A stretch of DNA of 64,000 nucleotides from Algoriphagus resistens (GTDB lineage: Bacteria > Bacteroidota > Bacteroidia > Cytophagales > Cyclobacteriaceae): positions 89,059-153,058 of the forward strand of contig NZ_LMXN01000016.1 in assembly GCF_001442615.1 (NCBI RefSeq), written 5' to 3'. The position numbers were made by a program, and so were the translations under genes. The notes under the pieces are model-generated. The model ran no database searches. It was not told where the DNA came from and was given only the letters and a program-made list of their open reading frames with translations. Below, in pieces: positions 1 to 7,148 of this stretch. The first letter of the stretch is position 1; each line of letters begins with the position of its first letter.

Positions 1-486
1 AACAAAAGTTTTGGAATCTCATCCTCTCTTCGGCATGTCTGCGCCATGTGTATTCCTGCAAAAATCCCTTTTTTTCAATATAACTGGAGAAAAGAGACCT
101 GGAATCTGGTATTTGTAGTTGGCGTTTTAATCGGAGGTTTTGTGGCTACCGCATTTATGTCAAATCCTGAAGAAATAATAATTGCCACACAGACCCAAGC
201 TGATTTAGCTGCTTTGGGAATTACCGATTTCTCCGGTTTGATGCCTTCAGATATATTCTCCTGGAAAAATCTGTTTACGGCCAAAGGAATAGTATTCTTT
301 GTTTTGGGAGGATTCTTGGTTGGGTTTGGAACTCGTTACGCAGGAGGTTGCACTTCCGGACATGCGATTATGGGTATCAGTTCCCTGCAGTGGCCATCTT
401 TAGTCGCTACCATTTTCTTTATGGTTGGTGGGTTTCTGATGACGCAGGTACTTTTGGCCCCGATAATGAAGTTGATAGGAGTTTAA
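1..486 (+). CDS. YeeE/YedE family sulfur-compound transporter subunit (5' end outside window)
   Basis: The frame is open to the first base of the window, so the gene starts upstream; the codons before the first visible Met (base 46) read SSLRHVCAM, a segment that looks family-typical, so that Met is not the start. About 161 residues are seen, with three hydrophobic segments and the Gly/Cys signature GGCTSGHAIMGIS of YeeE/YedE (DUF395) inner-membrane proteins. The family imports thiosulfate or related sulfur species; the Cys is thought to line the path. It is followed after 11 bp by a second family member, an arrangement that usually forms a two-gene unit. The exact substrate is not shown by the sequence. 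Confidence 0.88.
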   Translation, partial: NKSFGISSSLRHVCAMCIPAKIPFFQYNWRKETWNLVFVVGVLIGGFVATAFMSNPEEIIIATQTQADLAALGITDFSGLMPSDIFSWKNLFTAKGIVFFVLGGFLVGFGTRYAGGCTSGHAIMGISSLQWPSLVATIFFMVGGFLMTQVLLAPIMKLIGV

Positions 487-497
487 CCCTTCGCAAA

Positions 498-983
498 ATG
501 AAAGAAGCAGAAAAAAATATACAAGAGGTGGTTTGTGATTCCCCCAATTCTCAGGAGACTGGAGAGCGAGGTTTGGCTTTGATGAAGTATTTGATTCTAG
601 GGGTTTTGTTCGGAATCGTGTTTGTGAAAGCTGAGATTATCTCTTGGTTTAGAATCCAGGAAATGTTCCGGTTGGACTCTTTTCACATGTATGGGGTTAT
701 CGGTTCTGCGATCGCAACTGGGATCATTTCCATCCAACTGATCAAGCGATTCAAAATTAAATCCATTGCAGGTGAGGAAATCAAAATACCGAAAAAGGAA
801 TTTCGGAAGGGGCAGATTATCGGAGGGTTTATTTTTGGACTAGGCTGGGCGATTACCGGAGCATGTCCGGGGCCGCTTTTTGCTCAGATCGGATCTGGGT
901 TTACTGTGGTTATTGTAACCTTGCTCTCAGCTATCGCCGGAACCTGGGTGTATGGGAGATTCTCGGATAAGCTGCCAAATTGA
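498..983 (+). CDS. YeeE/YedE-related (DUF6691) membrane protein, second subunit
   Basis: A protein of 161 residues with about four hydrophobic segments after a polar N-terminus of some 28 residues. The segment GLGWAITGACPGPLFAQIG near residues 110-130 is the Cys-bearing signature of the short YeeE/DUF6691 half that pairs with the preceding gene. The frame extends further upstream, but that part overlaps the first gene; the ATG at 498, 11 bp after the upstream stop, gives a normal family length. Met at 582 is a shorter alternative. The pair probably imports a sulfur compound; the TsdA-like cytochrome 2.2 kb downstream also points to inorganic sulfur use. A G-U-containing hairpin with a short T run follows. 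Confidence 0.88.
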   Translation: MKEAEKNIQEVVCDSPNSQETGERGLALMKYLILGVLFGIVFVKAEIISWFRIQEMFRLDSFHMYGVIGSAIATGIISIQLIKRFKIKSIAGEEIKIPKKEFRKGQIIGGFIFGLGWAITGACPGPLFAQIGSGFTVVIVTLLSAIAGTWVYGRFSDKLPN

Positions 984-1010
984 AGGAAAGAATTTGAAAA
1001 CTGGTTGGTG

Positions 1011-1043
1011 AAAGCCGCTTTCTGGAAAGGAAGTGGCTTTTTC
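1011..1043 (+). terminator. Probable terminator of the YeeE pair
   Basis: Arms AAAGCCGCTT (1011-1020) and AAGTGGCTTT (1031-1040) form a ten-pair stem with one G-U pair, and a short T run follows. It sits 28 bp after the stop of the second YeeE gene. Confidence 0.55.
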
Positions 1044-1044
1044 A

Positions 1045-1122
1045 GTCAAAAACTTTTTTGATAATAAAGCGCACAATAAAAATGGCGGTAACGATTACGG
1101 CTCCTGCTATGACCAGTTCCAT
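1045..1122 (-). CDS. Possible 25-residue single-span membrane peptide
   Basis: On the minus strand an ATG at 1122 opens a 25-codon frame ending in TGA at 1045. It is one hydrophobic helix (GAVIVTAIFIVRFII) followed by a basic end, KKVFD, which fits a single-pass small membrane protein. I do not recognise a family, and nothing such as a promoter or ribosome site supports it. It may equally be chance in an otherwise empty spacer. Confidence 0.2.
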
Positions 1123-1243
1123 GTTATTGGGGTAAGATGAGTTGGGCTAAGGTAACTAGTTTTCAGAAGCAATGTTCAGGATCCCGGGTGATTTTGAATG
1201 AATGTTCCGTACTTTTGTGAGCCTCTTAAACCTAGTTATTCAC

Positions 1244-2419
1244 ATGAACATACTTTCCAAAAGACGAGTTGCCCTAGGGGCTTTTTTCTTTTTTGTAGGG
1301 CTTTGCTTTGCCTCATGGGCAGCGAGGATCCCTGATATCCAGGCCAAGTTTGATCTGTCCGAAGGGCAGCTAGGGACATTATTGCTTTTTCTTCCTTTGG
1401 GTTCCGTGATCGGTTTACCGATTGCAGGCTGGGCAGTACATCAGTATGGTAGCCGCAAGGTGATCATGATTGGCAGTTTTGCTTATGCTATGACTTTACC
1501 ATTGATCGGATTGAGTCCCTCATTATACATGCTGGTTCCGGTTCTAGTTCTTTATGGAATGCTGGGTAACGTAATGAACATTTCACTGAATACCCAAGGC
1601 TTGGCGTTGGAGGATGAAATGGGGAAAAGTATTTTGGCCTCTTTCCATGGATTGTGGAGTTTGGCGGGGTTTACTGGAGCTGGTATCGGAGCAGGGATGA
1701 TCTTTCTCAATGCTTCCCCTGCACTGCATTATATAGCTGTGATGGTTCTTTCTATAGTAATTATTTTGAGTGCGAAGGGATATGTTATCAAAGATCGGAA
1801 AACCACCGAAGGTGGAAGTGGATTGGTGATGAAAAAACCTGATGCGCTTTTACTGAGAATCAGTCTGATTGCTTTTCTTGGAATGATGGCAGAAGGATGT
1901 ATGTTTGACTGGTCTGGGGTTTATTTCAAGAAGGTGGTACAGTCAGTCCCTTCTTTAATTGCCTTGGGGTATGTGGCGTTTATGGGGGCAATGGCCTCAG
2001 GGAGATTTATTACCGATAAAGTAGCTGCCAGATATACCAAAGTAGAAGTGATCCAGGTGAGTGGGGTTTTGATCTTTGTAGGACTAAGCTTAGCAGTAGT
2101 ATTCCCAACTGTGATCATGGCAACTGCCGGGTTTTTGCTGGTTGGTCTAGGCGTAGCTTCTATTATCCCACTTTCTTATAGTATTGCTGGCCGTTCGAAA
2201 CTGTATTCGCCGAGTGTAGCTTTGGCTTTGGTTTCTACCATTTCTTTCTTTGGATTCTTGCTCGGTCCCCCATTGATTGGATTTATTGCGGAATTATTTA
2301 ATTTGAAAGTCTCTTTTGCACTTATTGCCGTGGCCGGGTTGGGAATAACTGTGCTTTCAAGTTTCAGGAAAGCAGTTTTTCTTATTCCGGTAAAACCCTC
2401 ACCTAATCGAGCTAAATGA
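1244..2419 (+). CDS. MFS transporter, YbjJ/FucP-like
   Basis: A 391-residue integral membrane protein with about twelve hydrophobic segments. The N-terminus (ASWAARIPDIQAKFDLSEGQ, then LGSVIGLPIAGWAV and a basic YGSRK loop) matches the major facilitator branch typified by YbjJ; the substrate of that branch is not well defined. An in-frame ATG at 1202 would add 14 polar residues; the ATG at 1244, directly before SKRRVALGAFFFF, fits the family better. The stop overlaps the start of the acyl-ACP thioesterase gene by four bases (ATGA), so the two are probably co-translated. Whether transport and fatty-acid release are linked in function is unknown. Confidence 0.85.
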   Translation: MNILSKRRVALGAFFFFVGLCFASWAARIPDIQAKFDLSEGQLGTLLLFLPLGSVIGLPIAGWAVHQYGSRKVIMIGSFAYAMTLPLIGLSPSLYMLVPVLVLYGMLGNVMNISLNTQGLALEDEMGKSILASFHGLWSLAGFTGAGIGAGMIFLNASPALHYIAVMVLSIVIILSAKGYVIKDRKTTEGGSGLVMKKPDALLLRISLIAFLGMMAEGCMFDWSGVYFKKVVQSVPSLIALGYVAFMGAMASGRFITDKVAARYTKVEVIQVSGVLIFVGLSLAVVFPTVIMATAGFLLVGLGVASIIPLSYSIAGRSKLYSPSVALALVSTISFFGFLLGPPLIGFIAELFNLKVSFALIAVAGLGITVLSSFRKAVFLIPVKPSPNRAK

Positions 2420-3132
2420 GCCATAGTTCTTCCTTTCAGTTTCAAAAAGATTTTGAAGTCCGGTCTTATCAGGTCGACCCAGATGGGAAGTTGAGCTTAA
2501 CAGCATTAGCTAATTTGTTTCAGGAAATTGCATGGAGACATGCTGATTCTGCTGATTTCGGAAGGACTTTGCAGGAGCAACATTTATCTTGGATTCTTGC
2601 CCGTATCACGATCACTTGTGAGGATTTGCCTTCTTGGGGTGATTCGATCAAGATCTTTACCGCTGGTAGAGGAGTGGATAAATTGTTTGCATTTCGTGAA
2701 TTTTTGATCACTGATCCTGAAGGAGGTGTCCTGGCTAGGGCGATGAGTTCATGGGTTCTGATGAATGTTGCCACCAAGCGCATTTTTAGGCCGGAAAATG
2801 CGCTTCCTCCTGAGCTTTTTGATCCCAATGAAAAACCAAAGTGGAAGCCAGAGAAGGTCAGATTGCATGGAATTTTGCTTAAAAGTGAAAAAGTTAAAGT
2901 CAGGTATTCCGATCTGGATCTAAACAATCATGTCAACAATACCAGCTACGTGCGCTGGGTAGAGAATATCCTTCGTGAGAATGACTGTCATACACTTCCC
3001 TTTTTGATCAATTACCTCGCAGAATGTGTCATGGGAGATGAGTTGGATATTCATTTATATGACCACGATGGACATTTTGTTGTGCAGGGAACGGTAGAAG
3101 GTAAGCCGGTTTTTCTGGCGGAGGCAAAATGA
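2416..3132 (+). CDS. Acyl-ACP thioesterase (FatA/FatB type)
   Basis: A 238-residue protein of the double hotdog acyl-[acyl carrier protein] thioesterase family, which hydrolyses acyl-ACP and releases free fatty acids in the cytoplasm. The first hotdog opens with FEVRSYQVDPDGKLSLTALA and contains the QEIAWRHAD helix; the second begins near residue 155 and carries SDLDLNNHVNNTSYVRW, the N-x-H segment expected at the active site of this family. Its length is normal for the bacterial form. It overlaps the MFS gene by four bases and is followed by a 100-bp gap, so it ends that two-gene unit. Confidence 0.88.
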   Translation: MSHSSSFQFQKDFEVRSYQVDPDGKLSLTALANLFQEIAWRHADSADFGRTLQEQHLSWILARITITCEDLPSWGDSIKIFTAGRGVDKLFAFREFLITDPEGGVLARAMSSWVLMNVATKRIFRPENALPPELFDPNEKPKWKPEKVRLHGILLKSEKVKVRYSDLDLNNHVNNTSYVRWVENILRENDCHTLPFLINYLAECVMGDELDIHLYDHDGHFVVQGTVEGKPVFLAEAK

Positions 3133-3232
3133 AAATACACCTGTAAAAGGTTATAATTTATAGAAGTAAGGTGATTTTGGTCACATTTTCTATGCTAGCA
3201 ATCCATCATTTTTGTAGCTTGATCAGGTGCTT

Positions 3233-4279
3233 ATGTTTCAGGGTTCACAGCAATTGGTAAAACTCATCCCCCTCATCGCCGGGCTTCTGCTTGCGGTTGG
3301 TTTATTAGTGGGTTTGATCGGGGGAATAGTATATTTTGATTCTATAGGGATTGAGCCCAGACATGAAGCGATGGCCATAATTCCAGAAGCTCCTCAAGTG
3401 CAGAAATTAACTGCTTTGATGGATCCGGCAGGAATGTGGCAAGCCCCGGATTGGTCTTTGGTGGATCAACAGGCAAATGCTGATGAAATTAAATACGGAC
3501 GGGCACTCATTACAAATACGTCCGAATACCTTGGCCCAAATGGGAAGGTGCGGAAGATTTCGAATGGATTGAATTGCCAGAATTGTCATTTGCAGGCGGG
3601 GACAGCTCCTCTTGGAAATAATTATTCAGCTGCCAAAAGTACCTATCCTAAAGTGCGGGGAAGGTCCGGGAATTCGGAAGATATTCAACTGAGGATCAAT
3701 GGATGCTTCCAGAGGAGCTTGAACGGGGAGGTTTTGGCCAACGATAGCAAGGAAATGAAAGCCATAGTAGCCTACATGAATTGGCTGGGAAAAGATGTGC
3801 CGGATGGGGAAAAGCCAAAAGGTGCCGGGCTGTATGAAGTTCCCTTGCTTGATCGTGCAGCTGATCCAGTCAAAGGGAAAACTATTTATGAAAGGCAATG
3901 TGTGACTTGCCACATGACCGATGGCCAGGGAGTAATGAAGGCTGATGGGAGCGGGTATATTTATCCGCCTCTATGGGGGGAGCACAGCTATAATGAAGGA
4001 GCAGGATTGTTCCGTATGTCCAGGTTTGCAGGGTATGTGCGTGCAAATATGCCTTTCGGGGCAACCTATGAAAATCCCATTCTCACTGATGAGCAGGCTT
4101 GGGATGTGGCTGCTTATGTCAATAGTTTGGACAGGCCGAAGCGGGATTTCCCCAATGACTGGCCAGATATTTCCAAGAAACCGATGGATCACCCTTTCGG
4201 CCCCTACTCGGATGATTTTTCTGAAGAACAGCATAAGTTTGGGCCATTTAAGTCGATGAAAGCTTCAGCGAGCAAATGA
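3233..4279 (+). CDS. Dihaem c-type cytochrome, thiosulfate dehydrogenase (TsdA)-like
   Basis: A 348-residue protein with an N-terminal membrane segment (residues about 11-35) and two haem c sites, CQNCH at 115-119 and CVTCH at 223-227. Between them lies NGCFQRSLNG (Cys158), the position that in TsdA enzymes supplies the unusual thiolate ligand to the catalytic haem. TsdA couples two thiosulfate molecules to tetrathionate, or the reverse, outside the cytoplasmic membrane. The frame also has a GTG two codons earlier, but ATG at 3233 is the natural start. The stop overlaps the following porin gene (ATGA). The direction of the reaction and the true substrate are inferences; the nearby YeeE pair is consistent with sulfur chemistry. 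Confidence 0.85.
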   Translation: MFQGSQQLVKLIPLIAGLLLAVGLLVGLIGGIVYFDSIGIEPRHEAMAIIPEAPQVQKLTALMDPAGMWQAPDWSLVDQQANADEIKYGRALITNTSEYLGPNGKVRKISNGLNCQNCHLQAGTAPLGNNYSAAKSTYPKVRGRSGNSEDIQLRINGCFQRSLNGEVLANDSKEMKAIVAYMNWLGKDVPDGEKPKGAGLYEVPLLDRAADPVKGKTIYERQCVTCHMTDGQGVMKADGSGYIYPPLWGEHSYNEGAGLFRMSRFAGYVRANMPFGATYENPILTDEQAWDVAAYVNSLDRPKRDFPNDWPDISKKPMDHPFGPYSDDFSEEQHKFGPFKSMKASASK

Positions 4280-5622
4280 TGAGATACATTTTGGGGATTT
4301 TAGTCTGCTTCCCATTTCTTGCATTTTCTCAACAACCAGAGAAAAAACTTGAAGTGTCTCCTGATGTCCACCTAAGAATGTTCTGGATGAACACAAGTTA
4401 TCGAAGTGACTTCAAAGATGACTATGCATTGGGGACTAGCTTGAGTTTGGGGACGAAGCTTAGCTATACTGAGCACTGGGAATTTCATGTCGGCTATAGA
4501 GTCTTTGCAAATCTATGGAGTAGTGACCTTGCCTCCCCTGATCCTGTAAGCGGTGGGGAGAATCGGTACGAAGTAGGGTTATTTGATTTGCTAAATCCAA
4601 AGGACCGTTTTTTTGGGAAATTGGAGAGTCTATCGCTGAGTTACTCCGCTTCCAATTGGGGCGCCGCTGTCGGTCGGATAGGGATCAATACAGCTTGGGT
4701 CAATGCGCAAGACGGCAGACTTTCCCCTACAGGAATCGAAGGGGCGAATTTTTGGTTTTCAACAAATGATCGTTGGAACTTCTCTGTTTGGGGAATTGGG
4801 AAAATGAGTGTGCGGGGGATGAGTGAATGGCTTTCTGTAGGGGAAAGTATTGGGATATTTCCAGCTGGGCGAGATGTAAATGGCGAGCCATCACAGTATG
4901 CCGGGAATACCGAAAGTGAATGGATAGGGATTCTTGAAATTGATAAGGATTGGGAGGACTTAGGTATTGCTTTGTCCAATACATTTGTTCAAAATATTTC
5001 CAATACATTTTGGACAAATGTGGAGAAAAGCTGGAAGTACAACAAGACAGGAATTACTTTGTTATGGGGCGTGCAGGCAGGTTTTCAGTCTGGCGTAGGC
5101 GAGGGTGGAAGCGAAAACCCGATTTTCCAGTACAAAAATCCAGAGGATAAAAATTGGGTTATTTCCACTCGATTTGGCTTCAAAAAGTCTGCTTGGCATT
5201 TTGACTTGAATTATACGAAAGTAGGAGGGGATGGACTTTGGCTTAGTCCAAGGGAATGGGGGAAAGATGCCTGGTACACGTTTATTCCCCGAGAGAGAAA
5301 TGAAGGATTTAGCTCTTTGGATGCGCTTACGGCCTTTGCGGAATATTTTATACCCAATACTAATTTGAAGGCATTTGTGCATCTGGGCTTTCATTGGCTG
5401 CCCCCACTGAATGCTCCAGCTGAGAACAAATACAATATGCCTTCCTATCGCCAAGTCAATCTGGGAATGAAGTACACACCGAAATCAATCCCTAAACTGG
5501 ATTTTCAATTGTTGATGATGAACAAGAAAGCACTTGGGAATCAGAGCTTAAAGCCAGGACAAGAATATAATAAAATTGGTTTGATTCATGTAAATGGAAT
5601 TATAAATTGGAGGTGGAATTAA
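4276..5622 (+). CDS. Outer-membrane beta-barrel porin, OprD-like
   Basis: A 448-residue protein with a signal peptide (ILGILVCFPFLAFSQ) followed by long stretches of alternating polar and hydrophobic residues rich in Trp, Tyr and Phe, such as FHVGYRVFANLW and NWGAAVGRIGINTAW, and ending in a barrel-like strand with terminal ...INWRWN. This is the look of an OprD-family or related porin; I assign it by overall character and not by a diagnostic motif. Its start overlaps the stop of the TsdA-like cytochrome gene by four bases, which suggests that it serves the same pathway, perhaps admitting the substrate. Two ATG codons are adjacent at the start. Confidence 0.7.
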   Translation: MMRYILGILVCFPFLAFSQQPEKKLEVSPDVHLRMFWMNTSYRSDFKDDYALGTSLSLGTKLSYTEHWEFHVGYRVFANLWSSDLASPDPVSGGENRYEVGLFDLLNPKDRFFGKLESLSLSYSASNWGAAVGRIGINTAWVNAQDGRLSPTGIEGANFWFSTNDRWNFSVWGIGKMSVRGMSEWLSVGESIGIFPAGRDVNGEPSQYAGNTESEWIGILEIDKDWEDLGIALSNTFVQNISNTFWTNVEKSWKYNKTGITLLWGVQAGFQSGVGEGGSENPIFQYKNPEDKNWVISTRFGFKKSAWHFDLNYTKVGGDGLWLSPREWGKDAWYTFIPRERNEGFSSLDALTAFAEYFIPNTNLKAFVHLGFHWLPPLNAPAENKYNMPSYRQVNLGMKYTPKSIPKLDFQLLMMNKKALGNQSLKPGQEYNKIGLIHVNGIINWRWN

Positions 5623-5768
5623 AGAATTCTAAAGATTTTCTTATTTAATTCAAGTTCATGGGTGAATTGATAACTGCTTCAAAACGAGTCAATCAGCGAA
5701 TTTTCAGGGATTAGGCTTCAATTTTCTATCAATCTAACGTTCAGAAGTAAAGCAGCTTTGATGTTGGA

Positions 5769-5800
5769 TTAGGATATGCGGAATCTTCTGCTCACCTTTG
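5769..5800 (+). promoter_or_regulatory. Weak promoter match (TTAG-N20-CACCTTTG)
   Basis: CACCTTTG at 5793-5800 differs from the Bacteroidota -7 box TAnnTTTG at one position, and TTAG at 5769-5772 differs from TTTG at one, with a 20-bp spacer. It is the best match ahead of the desaturase operon. Confidence 0.35.
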
Positions 5801-5906
5801 TACACATAAAGGCGCTGTCCATGTGATAAACCTTTTTACTTGAAATAAAGTATGCGTTGATTATCAACCTGCTTAAGTAGCAAATTCAAGAGTTTCCCCT
5901 CGCAAA

Positions 5907-5980
5907 AGGTTTTAATTCTTCATCTTTCTACTTTTTTAATTCATGAGTTCCGGGCAAGTCCGGTCATAGAATTAAAACCT
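5907..5980. repeat. 13-bp perfect inverted repeat in the operon leader
   Basis: AGGTTTTAATTCT at 5907-5919 is the exact reverse complement of AGAATTAAAACCT at 5968-5980, with 48 bases between. In the transcript it would close a large stem-loop ending about 50 nt before the proposed desaturase start codon. The loop has a second short match, CCGG...CCGG. There is no T run, so it is not a simple terminator. Confidence 0.55.
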
Positions 5981-6032
5981 GCAGAGAAAATCCCACGGGA
6001 AACATTAGTATTTATAATTTAATCACAGTGCC

Positions 6033-7139
6033 ATTAAGACAGTAAGGTTCTCAGAATCAGAATTATCTGAATTCTCCCAAACATTAAGAAAGCGAGTTTA
6101 CGGACATTTTACGTCCTTAAACAAATCGAAGTATGGAAATACGCAGATGATTGTTAAATCGATCATTTTGATATCCCTGTACGTCGTCCCGCTTTTATTG
6201 GTGGTCACAGGCGTGGCAACCACTACATTCCAATTATTCGCCTGCTATTTGTTTTCTGCTTTCGGAATGGCTGGAGTGGGTATGGGGGTTATGCATGATG
6301 CAATCCACGGTTCTTATTCCAAAAATAAAAAAGTAAATACCTGGATCGGCTATACTCTCGACATGGTTGGTGCAAGCTCTATGGTATGGCACCTGCAACA
6401 CAACGTGCTTCATCATAGCTATACGAATATCGATGAGCATGATGACGACATCAATGCGCCATTCTTTTTGAGATTCTCTCCGAATGCTGAGAAAAATGGA
6501 TTACATAAATTCCAGCATCTATACGCTTGGTTCTTCTATTCCCTTTCTACCCTTTCATGGGTGACAGCAAAAGACTTCATCAGATTTACCAGGTATTATA
6601 ATAAAGGCCTGGTCAAAGGAGGATCGAAAGCATACAACAAGGGAATTGTTAAATTGATCTTCCTTAAGCTCACTTACTTCTCTGTTGTACTGGGGTTGCC
6701 TACTATTTTCTCTCCTTTTTCTGTGGGAATGATAATTCTTGCCTTTGTGATGATGCATTTTGTGACAGGATTTATCATTACAATGGTGTTTCAGATCGCG
6801 CATATAGTCGAAGTAGTGAACTTTCCTAAAGCTGATACCCATGGTGTCGTAGAAGGAGAGAGAATATTACACCAGTTGGCTACGACCTGCAATTTTGCAC
6901 CCAAATCAAATGTGTTATTTTGGTTTGTTGGAGGATTGAATTTCCAAGTAGAACATCATTTATTCCCAGATATTTGCCATGTGCATTATAGGGATATAGC
7001 ACCAATTGTAAAGGCAACTGCGGAGGAATTCAATGTGCCTTATTACTCAAAACCTCATTTTTTGATGGCTGTATTGGACCATTTTAAAATGCTCTATGTA
7101 TTGGGAAACTCTCCCGAAATGGAGCCGGTAAAAGCCTAA
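6033..7139 (+). CDS. Membrane fatty-acid desaturase (acyl-CoA/acyl-lipid type), apparent ATT start
   Basis: The protein is a histidine-box desaturase with several membrane helices. The boxes are MHDAIH, HNVLHHSY and FQVEHHLFP, the standard three iron-binding clusters of front-end and linoleoyl-CoA type desaturases, which insert double bonds in lipids and keep membranes fluid. The first ATG (6147) would remove a stretch that reads VRFSESELSEFSQTLRKRV, the normal N-terminus of this family. That stretch is in frame and open back to a stop at 6015-6017, but contains no ATG, GTG or TTG; the only plausible codon is ATT at 6033, giving 368 residues, a normal length. Nine bases separate it from the helicase gene, so it heads the cold-adaptation operon. 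Family assignment is firm; the start is inferred. Confidence 0.85.
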   Translation: MKTVRFSESELSEFSQTLRKRVYGHFTSLNKSKYGNTQMIVKSIILISLYVVPLLLVVTGVATTTFQLFACYLFSAFGMAGVGMGVMHDAIHGSYSKNKKVNTWIGYTLDMVGASSMVWHLQHNVLHHSYTNIDEHDDDINAPFFLRFSPNAEKNGLHKFQHLYAWFFYSLSTLSWVTAKDFIRFTRYYNKGLVKGGSKAYNKGIVKLIFLKLTYFSVVLGLPTIFSPFSVGMIILAFVMMHFVTGFIITMVFQIAHIVEVVNFPKADTHGVVEGERILHQLATTCNFAPKSNVLFWFVGGLNFQVEHHLFPDICHVHYRDIAPIVKATAEEFNVPYYSKPHFLMAVLDHFKMLYVLGNSPEMEPVKA

Positions 7140-7148
7140 ATATATATC

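Larger units (their letters stand above)
5623..6032 (+). other. Non-coding leader region of the cold-adaptation operon
   Basis: This 410-bp stretch has no convincing gene. It holds a weak Bacteroidota promoter match (5769-5800), a 13-bp inverted repeat (5907-5980) and the spacer to the desaturase start. If the promoter match is right, the mRNA leader is about 225 nt, which is long for this group and resembles the long leaders of cold-inducible mRNAs. Confidence 0.45.

Noticed and set aside
3176..3214. Promoter for the TsdA-like gene (TTTG...CATTTTTG)
   Set aside because: The spacer is 27 bp and the -7 box has a mismatch; too weak to call.
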